Shown piece by piece: positions 1 to 5,231 of a stretch of DNA of 8,023 nucleotides (position 1 is the stretch's first letter; every line of letters begins with the position of its first letter). The translations under genes and the position numbers were made by a program. Source of the DNA: DATCSE01 sp036568605 (GTDB lineage: Bacteria > Pseudomonadota > Gammaproteobacteria > Burkholderiales > Burkholderiaceae_C); assembly GCA_036568605.1 (NCBI GenBank), contig DATCSE010000187.1:1-8023 (forward strand). Direction: 5' to 3'. Under the pieces are notes generated by a model. It searched no databases, had not been told where the DNA came from, and saw only the letters and a list, made by a program, of their open reading frames with translations.

Positions 1-67
1 TCAAAGGTGGGGGCTGGCGACTTACGCCATTTGGAACAGGCCGACAGCCGAGCCGATCAGCGCGGCG
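1..67. repeat. 67-bp perfect direct repeat, left copy
   Basis: Identical, base for base, to 674-740 (offset 673). It covers the last 15 codons and stop of peptide copy 1 plus 21 bases of downstream spacer, so the identity is not explained by protein constraint alone. The repeat may extend left of the window, since it is still matching at base 1. Confidence 0.95.
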
Positions 68-288
68 ATGTCGTTGTCGAAGCCGACATTGGTCTGCGTC
101 ACGGTGGGCGTCTGCACGTTGACGTTGGTCACCGGGCTGGCGAAGCTCAGGCCGGGGCTGCCGCCGGATTGCGACACGGGGCCCATCAGGATGAGGCCGA
201 GGTTCGCGCCCGACACGGCGCCGCCGTGGACGGCAGCTTGCTCTTCGCGGCTCAGTTCGTGGCTCAGTTCCAGGTCGTTGATCTGCAT
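22..288 (-). CDS. Double-glycine leader peptide, array copy 1 (88 aa)
   Basis: Small secreted-peptide precursor, the most distal of three paralogues in the window. Residues 1-23 form a leader ending in GG. Its last 12 residues, LSREEQAAVHGG, fit the classical double-glycine pattern (L-12, S-11, E-8, V-4, G-2, G-1), which is recognised by C39-peptidase ABC exporters. The predicted core is 65 residues with no Cys, a GxxxG near its start (GANLG), a Gly/Ser/Pro-rich middle, a polar Asn/Thr/Gln/Val stretch (about residues 54-71, with QTPTVTQTNV) and a hydrophobic end containing a second GxxxG (IGSAVGLF). AGGAG at 296-300 on the minus strand lies 7 bases before the ATG and fixes the start. The copy differs from its sisters by one extra residue in the core (SGGSPG against SGGAG). 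The function of the core is not recognised; a bacteriocin-like, signalling or self-assembling peptide are all possible. The ORF is secure, export by a GG-type system is likely, and the activity is unknown. Confidence 0.82.
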   Translation of the reverse strand: MQINDLELSHELSREEQAAVHGGAVSGANLGLILMGPVSQSGGSPGLSFASPVTNVNVQTPTVTQTNVGFDNDIAALIGSAVGLFQMA

Positions 289-318
289 GGGAGTTCTCCT
301 AAAAAATTGGTGGTGGGA

Positions 319-340
319 AGCGAGCAGTGCGCTGCTCGTT
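319..340 (-). other. Stem-loop between peptide genes 2 and 1
   Basis: CGAGCAG (321-327) and CTGCTCG (332-338) form a perfect 7-bp stem around a 4-base loop, extended by a G-T wobble and an A-T pair. On the minus-strand transcript it lies 54 bases after the stop of peptide 2. A U6 run follows about 12 bases downstream and touches the AGGAG of peptide 1. The U run is too far from the stem for a standard intrinsic terminator, so the element may instead stabilise an mRNA end, mark a processing site or give partial read-through. No function is proven. Confidence 0.45.
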
Positions 341-391
341 CTGACGCTGCCGACGGCACGGTGGAACCCTGCCGCGGCATCGTCTGGCGTC

Positions 392-655
392 TTACGCCAT
401 TTGGAACACGCCGACAGCCGAGCCGATCAGCGCAGCGGTGTCGTTGTCGAAGTTGACGTTGGTCTGCGTCAGGGTCGGCGTTTGAACGTTCGTGTTCGAG
501 ACCGGGCTGCCGAAGCTCAGGCCAGCGCCACCGGATTGCGACACCGGGCCCATCGCGATGAGGCCGAGGTTCACGCCCGTCGCGGCACCGCCGTGCACAG
601 CGGCTTGCTCGTCGCGGCTCAGTTCGTGGCTCAGTTCGAGGTCTTTGATCTGCAT
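392..655 (-). CDS. Double-glycine leader peptide, array copy 2 (87 aa)
   Basis: Second paralogue of the exported-peptide family. Its 23-residue leader differs from that of copy 1 at only two positions (K4 for N, D15 for E) and ends in AAVHGG. The 64-residue core is about 81% identical to copy 1 and about 88% identical to copy 3 by eye, with no Cys and the same two GxxxG motifs (GVNLG and IGSAVGVF). An AGGAG ribosome binding site at 663-667 on the minus strand precedes the ATG by 7 bases. The gene is 39 bp downstream of copy 3, so the two are probably on one transcript. It is separated from copy 1 by a longer gap of 103 bp that holds a stem-loop. The changes between copies are conservative and the frames are intact, which supports purifying selection on a real product. 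The exporter is not in the window. Confidence 0.82.
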   Translation of the reverse strand: MQIKDLELSHELSRDEQAAVHGGAATGVNLGLIAMGPVSQSGGAGLSFGSPVSNTNVQTPTLTQTNVNFDNDTAALIGSAVGVFQMA

Positions 656-673
656 GACAGTTCTCCTAGTGGT

Positions 674-740
674 TCAAAGGTGGGGGCTGGCGACTTACGC
701 CATTTGGAACAGGCCGACAGCCGAGCCGATCAGCGCGGCG
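674..740. repeat. 67-bp perfect direct repeat, right copy
   Basis: Matches 1-67 exactly; the first mismatch is at 741 (g against a at 68). It covers the 3' end of peptide copy 3 and most of the 39-bp spacer between copies 3 and 2. In this copy the spacer runs directly into the ribosome binding site of the next peptide gene. Confidence 0.95.
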
Positions 741-952
741 GTGTCGTTGTCGAACCCGACGTTGGTCTGCGTCAGGGTCGGCGTCTGAACGTTGGTGTTC
801 GACACCGGGCTGCCGAAGCTCAGGCCGGCGCCGCCGGACTGCGCGACCGGGCCGATGACGATGGCGCCAGCGTTGACGCCCGTCGCACCGCCGCCGCGCA
901 CAGCGGTCAGGGCCTTGGCATCGAGTTCGAGGGACAGGTCTTTGATCTGCAT
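695..952 (-). CDS. Double-glycine leader peptide, array copy 3 (85 aa)
   Basis: First peptide gene of the array in transcription order, 139 bp downstream of the DUF4384 kinase gene. The leader is two residues shorter (21 residues) and clearly diverged: its end is LDAKALTAVRGG, which keeps L-12, L-7, V-4 and GG. The 64-residue core is nearly the same as in copy 2, with 28 consecutive identical residues across the polar middle. AGGAG at 959-963 on the minus strand sets the ATG start. The last 15 codons plus the following 21 bases are identical in DNA to copy 1, a sign of recent duplication or gene conversion. The leader ends (AVRGG here, AVHGG in the others) resemble those common in proteobacterial GG-peptides. 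The biological role of the core is not recognisable from the sequence. Confidence 0.82.
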   Translation of the reverse strand: MQIKDLSLELDAKALTAVRGGGATGVNAGAIVIGPVAQSGGAGLSFGSPVSNTNVQTPTLTQTNVGFDNDTAALIGSAVGLFQMA

Positions 953-1091
953 GTCAATCTCCTAAGAGGTGTGGTGAGGGACTTGGTGGCGTTGCGGTCT
1001 TTGCAGGCCATCCGAACAATGGGTTGCGGCCTATATCGAAAGCGTTCAAACCGCGTTCCCCCCCAATACGTGGGATGCGGGCGACGCGGCG
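953..1091. other. Spacer between kinase gene and peptide array
   Basis: This 139-bp non-coding stretch holds the ribosome binding site of peptide 3 at 959-963 and a run of seven C at 1058-1064. It is long enough for a separate peptide promoter, but I see no convincing -35/-10 pair on the minus strand and no hairpin followed by a T run. Whether the peptides share the kinase transcript is open. Confidence 0.5.
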
Positions 1092-2939
1092 TTACTTGAA
1101 CTCCACGCGAAAGCTCGCCTCGGCCAACGTCTCGCCGGCGCTGCGTGCAAACGCGCTTCTCACCTGGGCCAGCGACGTGGCCGGCAGGCTCTCGAAGTCG
1201 GTGCCGACGACCGCTGGAGGAAGTTGCGCGATGACGTCCCGCTCGCTCGCGAAGCAGGCGATCGTCTCCGTCACGTTGCGCGTGTTCGCGACGATCTCGA
1301 AGCCCATCACGCCCGGAATCTCCAACGGCGCATGCGACTTCACCACGGCGCTCTTGCTGAAGCGGTTCGGATAGAAGCGCACGATGCGTCGCGTCTCGTC
1401 CTGCAGATAGCAGTAGAGGTGCGCGTCCTGGCTGGTGGTCACCCGCAGCCGGACGCGCTCGCCGGGCTTGAACCGGCCATCGGCCGGGCCATCGGAAGGC
1501 AGGCGAATGATGGTCAGCGTGCGCGGCATCACGGGGTCGACGACAGCCGGCGCGAGTGCCGGTGCCTGTGTGGGCTGCGGCATGGCGGAAGCCGCGGGTT
1601 CCGGCATCGACGGCACCGGAACCGGCGCGGCCTGCGCGCGCTCTGCAGGGGGAGCCGCGGCGACCTGCGGCCCGGCCGGCGAAACAGCCGGGGATGCAGG
1701 CGTCGCGGCCGCTGGCGCATCGCGCCGGGCGAGGTGCGGCCAGACCAGCACGCTGCCCGCCGACAGCGCGAGCACTGCCAGCGCAACGGCACCGACACGA
1801 CGGTTCAGCTTGCGAGGCGCATCGTGAACCACGGGATTCATGACCGTTCTCGAAGACGCATCGTGATGAACCGCGGGGTTCACCACGGTTCTCGGCGACG
1901 CATCGTGGACCGCAGGATTCAAGACCGTTCTGGGCGAGGATGTCGGGTCGGGTCTGTCGGGGACCGGCCGCGGGGTCGTCGTGAGCCCGTCGATACAGGC
2001 ATCGAGCGCACGCGAAAACTCGCCCACGGTCTGGAAGCGGGCGGATGGATCCTTCTCCAGCGCCCGCATCACCGCGCCTTCGACCGCAGGGGGCAGGTTC
2101 TCGACGCGGCCGCGCAGCGGCGGCGGCGCCTGCTCCACCTGGGCCCGCATCAGCGCGAGGTCGGTCTCGCCATCGAACGGCGCCCGGCCGGCCAGCAGCG
2201 TGTACAGCACGATGCCCAGCGAATAGATGTCGGAGCGCACATCGGCTTGCGCACCGCGAATCTGCTCGGGGGACATGGCCCTCGCCGTGCCGGCCACCTG
2301 GCCGAGGCGCGTCAGGTGTTCCTGGCTGTCCAGGGCACGGGCGATGCCGAAGTCCATCACCTTCACCTGGCCGTTGTCGGCCAGCATGATGTTCGCCGGC
2401 TTGATGTCGCGGTGCACGATGCCGTTGTGATGCGCGTGCTCGATGCCGTCGAGCGCACGCCGGAAGATGCTCAGCGCCCGCTCGACCGGCACCGGTCCGC
2501 CGGCGCGGATGAACTCGTCGAGCGAAATCCCGGCCACGTATTCCATGACCAGGAACTGCTTGTCGCCTTCATGCAGGAACGCATGGACGCTCGCGACGTT
2601 GGGATGGCTCAGCTGGGCATGCAGCCGCGCCTCCTGGTTGAAGCGCTCGAGAAAGTGCGGGTCGGACGCGAGCTCGTCGCGCAGCACCTTGATCGCGACC
2701 TCGCGCTTGAGCATCACGTCGACGGCCTTGAACACTGCCCCGACGCCGCCCTCGCCCAATCGCTTGGTGATCAGGTAGGCGCCGACGCGGCTGCCGATGA
2801 GGGAGTCCGGTGCGTCGCCTGGCGCCGATTTGCCCGTGGCGCCGTCGGGCTCGGGTCCGCGGCCCGGACCGTCCGGCGGCATGTCGCGGCCCTGCGCGCT
2901 CCCGGCCAGGAACCGCGTCGTCCAGTTGGCTACGCTCAT
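1092..2939 (-). CDS. Membrane-anchored Ser/Thr protein kinase with DUF4384-like C-terminal domain
   Basis: Hanks-type kinase of 615 residues. The kinase domain spans about residues 53-316: Gly loop GEGGVGAVF (62-70), catalytic Lys84 in VAIK, Glu103 in helix C, HRDIKPAN (176-183), DFG (196-198) and SPE in place of APE (223-225). All catalytic residues are present. A linker at 335-374 holds three copies of a 13-14 residue unit, SPRTVxNPxVHDA. One membrane segment follows (about 381-401), then a Pro/Ala-rich stretch. The last domain (about 473-575) has HLYCYLQDETRRIVRFYPN, typical of DUF4384, a module found in kinases and surface proteins. The topology puts the kinase in the cytoplasm and DUF4384 in the periplasm. 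An in-frame GTG at 2945 would give two more residues, but it overlaps the Shine-Dalgarno, so ATG at 2939 is preferred. The gene faces the peptide array and is divergent from the hydrolase. Its substrates are unknown; the peptides or their exporter are candidates by position only. Confidence 0.93.
   Translation of the reverse strand: MSVANWTTRFLAGSAQGRDMPPDGPGRGPEPDGATGKSAPGDAPDSLIGSRVGAYLITKRLGEGGVGAVFKAVDVMLKREVAIKVLRDELASDPHFLERFNQEARLHAQLSHPNVASVHAFLHEGDKQFLVMEYVAGISLDEFIRAGGPVPVERALSIFRRALDGIEHAHHNGIVHRDIKPANIMLADNGQVKVMDFGIARALDSQEHLTRLGQVAGTARAMSPEQIRGAQADVRSDIYSLGIVLYTLLAGRAPFDGETDLALMRAQVEQAPPPLRGRVENLPPAVEGAVMRALEKDPSARFQTVGEFSRALDACIDGLTTTPRPVPDRPDPTSSPRTVLNPAVHDASPRTVVNPAVHHDASSRTVMNPVVHDAPRKLNRRVGAVALAVLALSAGSVLVWPHLARRDAPAAATPASPAVSPAGPQVAAAPPAERAQAAPVPVPSMPEPAASAMPQPTQAPALAPAVVDPVMPRTLTIIRLPSDGPADGRFKPGERVRLRVTTSQDAHLYCYLQDETRRIVRFYPNRFSKSAVVKSHAPLEIPGVMGFEIVANTRNVTETIACFASERDVIAQLPPAVVGTDFESLPATSLAQVRSAFARSAGETLAEASFRVEFK
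1818..1937 (-). repeat. Three tandem copies of a ~40-bp coding repeat in the kinase linker
   Basis: The DNA encodes three successive units with the pattern S-(P/S)-R-T-V-x-N-P-x-V-H-D-A, at residues 335-347, 348-361 and 362-374 of the 615-residue kinase. The middle unit has one extra His. The repeat lies between the kinase domain and the membrane segment, on the cytoplasmic side. Each unit offers one Thr in an RTV context (T338, T351, T365), a plausible phosphorylation or FHA-docking site. That role is inference. Confidence 0.85.
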
Positions 2940-3093
2940 GATCACTCCTCAGGCAAGGGAGGCAGTCGAATGCTACTGGCCTCGTTCGCAAGAAGTCGAT
3001 GAGTTGCCGCGCCGGGCAAGCCGGTTCACTTTTTTCCGGGGCATCGTTTCGATCGTGAACGCGGCGCGCGCGGCGTACGATCACGCTGCTGCC
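2940..3093. promoter_or_regulatory. Divergent intergenic region with interlaced inverted repeats
   Basis: This region must hold the promoters of both the kinase (minus) and the hydrolase (plus). Two 6-bp inverted repeats interlock on the hydrolase side: GTTCAC (3024-3029) with GTGAAC (3055-3060), and GATCGT (3051-3056) with ACGATC (3077-3082). A weak -10-like TACGAT is at 3076-3081 with no good -35. The dyads could be operator half-sites, but 6-bp repeats also arise by chance. Confidence 0.3.
2945..2950 (-). promoter_or_regulatory. Ribosome binding site fixing the kinase start
   Basis: GAGGAG on the minus strand is followed by five bases and then ATG at 2939-2937. The upstream in-frame GTG (2945-2943) shares a base with this site, so it cannot be the start that the site serves. 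This shortens the protein by two residues compared with the longest reading frame. Confidence 0.8.
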
Positions 3094-4053
3094 ATGAACA
3101 ACGGCTCATCCGACGGCCCGCTTCGACGCATCACAGGGGTGGCCGGCTTGCTGCGCGGACTGCGCAACCTGCATCTGCTCGGCCATGTCCCGTCGCACGA
3201 CAGGAACCTGCAGCACTTCGAGGCCGACGACGGCCAGGCCATCCCGGTGCGCGTGCTGGGCAGCGGTGATCCGCCGCCCATCGTGCTGGTCCATGGCCTG
3301 GGCTGCTCGCATCGCCACTGGATGCCGGTCGCGCGCCGGCTGGGCAAGCGGCATCGCGTGCTCGCATGGGACGCACGCGGCCACGGCCACTGCCAGCCGC
3401 TGCCGGACCGGCCGATCACGCTGGCCCGGCTCGGCGGCGACCTGGCCCAGATGCTCGACCACTTCGCGCTCGAGCGCGCCGCGCTGGTCGGCCATTCGAT
3501 GGGCGCGCTCGCGGTGCTGCGCTACCTGCAGGACCACGGCACGGGCCGGGTCGCGGCCGTCATGCTGGTCGACCAGTCGCCGCGCATCGTGACCGACGAC
3601 AACTGGCGCCTCGGCATGTTCGGCAGCTGCAGCGCACCGATGCTGCTGGGCCTGATCGCGGGGGCGCGCCGCAACCTCGTCGACACCGTGCTGCACGAAG
3701 TCGAAGGCGCGAGCGGCGAATGGCTGCGCCGGCGTCTCGCGCCCGACGCGACGCTGGGCCGCTGGTTGCGGCGCTGGCTGGGCCACGTCGACGCGTCGGC
3801 GCTGCTGGACCTCGCGGAGTCGCTCGCGCTGGCCGATTTCCGGCCGCTGCTGCCGCGTCTGGATGTGCCGCTGTGCGTCGTGCTCGGCGCGCGCAGCGCG
3901 CATTACCGGGGACTCGCGCTGGATGCCTACTACCGCCAGGCCGTGCCGCATGCCGCGGTGGCGATCTACGAACGTGCCGGGCACTCGCCGCACGTCAGCG
4001 AGCCCGCGCGCTTCGCCGACCAGCTGCTCGCGTTTTTAGAGGATCACCTCTGA
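3094..4053 (+). CDS. Alpha/beta-fold hydrolase (319 aa)
   Basis: A cytoplasmic alpha/beta hydrolase with no signal peptide. The oxyanion-hole motif is VHGLG (66-70), followed by a GHRVLAWDARGHG-like strand/loop (86-98; here KRHRVLAWDARGHG). The nucleophile elbow is GHSMG (133-137, Ser135) and the catalytic His is His297 in AGHSPH. The usual acid position after strand 7 (VVLGARSAH, 262-270) carries Ser268 instead of Asp. Asp160 in LVDQSP, after strand 6, could take its place as in some family members. A lid region of about 165-250 is rich in Arg/Leu. The reading frame is open far upstream, antisense to the kinase, but ATG 3094 is the first start that fits the homology; GTG 3055 is an alternative, and neither has a strong ribosome binding site. 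The substrate is unknown. No operon link to the downstream genes is evident, since 134 bp and a likely promoter intervene. Confidence 0.88.
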   Translation: MNNGSSDGPLRRITGVAGLLRGLRNLHLLGHVPSHDRNLQHFEADDGQAIPVRVLGSGDPPPIVLVHGLGCSHRHWMPVARRLGKRHRVLAWDARGHGHCQPLPDRPITLARLGGDLAQMLDHFALERAALVGHSMGALAVLRYLQDHGTGRVAAVMLVDQSPRIVTDDNWRLGMFGSCSAPMLLGLIAGARRNLVDTVLHEVEGASGEWLRRRLAPDATLGRWLRRWLGHVDASALLDLAESLALADFRPLLPRLDVPLCVVLGARSAHYRGLALDAYYRQAVPHAAVAIYERAGHSPHVSEPARFADQLLAFLEDHL

Positions 4054-4129
4054 TTCGAGCGCGCCTCGTGCGCGCCTCTCTACGGGATGCAAGAGAGGTT
4101 CCGCCCCCGCCAAAGTAGGGGTGCCTCGG
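4054..4129. other. Spacer after the hydrolase gene
   Basis: Holds two weak stems: GCGCGC/GCGCGC just after the stop codon, and CCTCTC (4075-4080) with GAGAGG (4093-4098) around a 12-base loop. Neither is followed by a T run, so no confident terminator is called. Confidence 0.3.
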
Positions 4130-4131
4130 CA

Positions 4132-4160
4132 TTGACTCCCCGGGGACCGACCACGAAGAT
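4132..4160 (+). promoter_or_regulatory. Candidate sigma-70 promoter for the FecR-sensor-kinase-FHA operon
   Basis: The -35 TTGACT (4132-4137) matches the consensus at 5 of 6 positions. At 17 bases spacing is GAAGAT (4155-4160), a poor -10 (3 of 6), as is common in GC-rich genomes or for activated promoters. A start near 4167 would leave a short leader before the ribosome binding site at 4177. The spacer contains the perfect palindrome TCCCCGGGGA (4137-4146). Confidence 0.35.
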
Positions 4161-4174
4161 CAATGGACCCATTG
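4161..4174. promoter_or_regulatory. Operator-like dyad CAATGG-AC-CCATTG
   Basis: CAATGG (4161-4166) and CCATTG (4169-4174) form a perfect 6+6 inverted repeat with a 2-base centre. It sits at the predicted transcription start and just before the ribosome binding site. A further related half, CATTGA (4130-4135), overlaps the -35 and pairs with TCAATG (4160-4165). The spacing suits binding of a dimeric regulator; this is inferred from geometry only. Confidence 0.35.
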
Positions 4175-4176
4175 CG

Positions 4177-4182
4177 AAGGAG
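4177..4182 (+). promoter_or_regulatory. Ribosome binding site fixing the GTG start of the FecR-domain gene
   Basis: AAGGAG followed by five bases and GTG at 4188. The nearby ATG at 4163 is in another frame, so the GTG is the start. Confidence 0.8.
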
Positions 4183-4187
4183 TCAGC

Positions 4188-5192
4188 GTGAACTCACGCC
4201 TCTTGCAACACACGGTGCGTCGGCTGTTCGGCCTGTGCCTGCTGGCGCTGGGAAGCGCTGCATCGGCCGCCGCGCCCGCGCTCGTGAGTCTGCTGCAAGG
4301 CGAGGCGACGCTGGTGCGCCAGACCACTCGTTATGCGCTGGCCGAAGGTGTCGCGCTGGCCGACGGCGACATTGTCGAGACCGGGCCCGAAGCGCTCATG
4401 CAGATCGAGTTCGATGACGGCACGATCGTCGCGATTTCGGAGAAGGGCCGCCTGCTGCTCAAGCCGCAGATCACCGCGCCGAAGACGACCAGCGCACCGC
4501 CGCAGTTCTACCTGCTCGAAGGCTGGATCAAGTGGACCACCGTGCCGAAGGCGCCGGCCGAGTCCGACTTCCTCGCGCCGGCGTTCGAAGTCGTCAGCCC
4601 GGGCGCGACCATCGTTGCGCGCGTACGGGCCAAGGGCTACGAGCTGTTCGTCGAGAGCGGCAGCGGGCGCCTGATCGCGCGCGGTGCGGCCAGCGGCCTG
4701 AAGGCCAACGACTTCGTCAACCAGGCGGCCAACGCCGACAAGCCGACGATAGGCGCCCTCGGTGGCGAGTTCCTGCAGCTGTTGCCGATCCCGTTCCGCG
4801 ACCGTCTGCCGACGCGCGCCGCGCTCTTCGCCGGCCGCATCGTTGCGCCCAGACCGATCGCCCCGATCACGTACGCCGACGTCAGCCCATGGCTGCATGC
4901 CGAGCCCGGCATCAGGCTCGCGTTGTCCAAGCAGTGGCGCTCGCGTGCCGCCGATCGCGCGTTCCGCGCCGAGGTGGCGGCGAACCTCGGTGCGCACACC
5001 GAGTGGGAACGCGTGCTGTACCCGGAGCGCTTCCTGCCGAAGAAGCCCGTTCCGGTCGCGGTCAAGCCCGCCCCCGGCGTTCGCGCTGTGACCGCAACGC
5101 CCGTCTCCCCCGCCCCGCCTCCGCCGAATCCGGCACCGAACCCCATCGCCGTGTCGCCGCCACCGGAAACCCCAGCCAGTTCGCCGAACTGA
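4188..5192 (+). CDS. Exported FecR-domain protein (334 aa)
   Basis: A periplasmic or surface protein with a FecR domain but none of the usual iron-sigma partners nearby. Residues 1-27 look like a Sec signal peptide (two Arg near the N-terminus, a hydrophobic run, then ASAA with cleavage near 27). The FecR domain spans about 37-165: the ALAEGVALADGDIVETG block (50-66), FDDGTIVAISEKGRLLL (75-91), then SPGATIVARVRAKGYELFVESGSG (137-160), where the common RGT motif is lost. Residues 250-285 are a charged, probably helical region. The tail (286-334) is very Pro-rich, as in linkers that cross or bind the cell wall. It starts with GTG and is the first gene of a plus-strand operon, with only 39 bp to the heme sensor. 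Stand-alone FecR proteins are found beside kinases and cyclases in Gram-negative signalling loci, so a role as the periplasmic scaffold or sensor partner is likely. It is probably not a ferric-citrate regulator, because no sigma factor or TonB receptor is present here. Confidence 0.85.
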   Translation: MNSRLLQHTVRRLFGLCLLALGSAASAAAPALVSLLQGEATLVRQTTRYALAEGVALADGDIVETGPEALMQIEFDDGTIVAISEKGRLLLKPQITAPKTTSAPPQFYLLEGWIKWTTVPKAPAESDFLAPAFEVVSPGATIVARVRAKGYELFVESGSGRLIARGAASGLKANDFVNQAANADKPTIGALGGEFLQLLPIPFRDRLPTRAALFAGRIVAPRPIAPITYADVSPWLHAEPGIRLALSKQWRSRAADRAFRAEVAANLGAHTEWERVLYPERFLPKKPVPVAVKPAPGVRAVTATPVSPAPPPPNPAPNPIAVSPPPETPASSPN

Positions 5193-5216
5193 GGAGCCCA
5201 CCACGGAGCCCATCAC
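5193..5216 (+). repeat. Tandem 12-bp repeat in the operon spacer
   Basis: GGAGCCCACCAC followed directly by GGAGCCCATCAC, 11 of 12 identical, right after the stop of the FecR gene. Each unit starts with GGAG, but the units are too far from the next ATG to serve as its ribosome binding site; AAGGA at 5221-5225 does that. Probably a slippage product. Confidence 0.7.
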
Positions 5217-5231
5217 GCACAAGGATTCGCC

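Noticed and set aside
1..952. CRISPR array or transposon repeats as the cause of the repeated DNA
   Set aside because: Repeats coincide with three in-frame paralogous genes and their spacers, with no regular short repeat/spacer pattern, no inverted ends and no transposase.
1032..1059. Minus-strand promoter for the peptides (GGAAC at 1059-1055 and TCGATA at 1039-1034)
   Set aside because: The spacing of 15 bases is short for an extracytoplasmic sigma promoter and neither box is complete. A nearby TTGAAC has no partner -10.
68..1099. 343-codon plus-strand frame across the peptide array
   Set aside because: It is antisense to three clear GG-leader genes with ribosome binding sites. Its internal repetitiveness only mirrors the paralogues, and its Arg/His/Ala-rich product has no domain.
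1224..3002. 592-codon plus-strand frame antisense to the first kinase
   Set aside because: High-GC shadow: Arg/His/Gly-rich translation with no domain, opposite a kinase with every catalytic motif.
2797..3093. 99-codon N-terminal extension of the hydrolase
   Set aside because: Would overlap the kinase gene antisense and fill the divergent promoter region; the added residues have no family similarity.
4075..4098. CCTCTC/GAGAGG hairpin as terminator of the hydrolase gene
   Set aside because: Six-base stem, 12-base loop and no T run on either strand.
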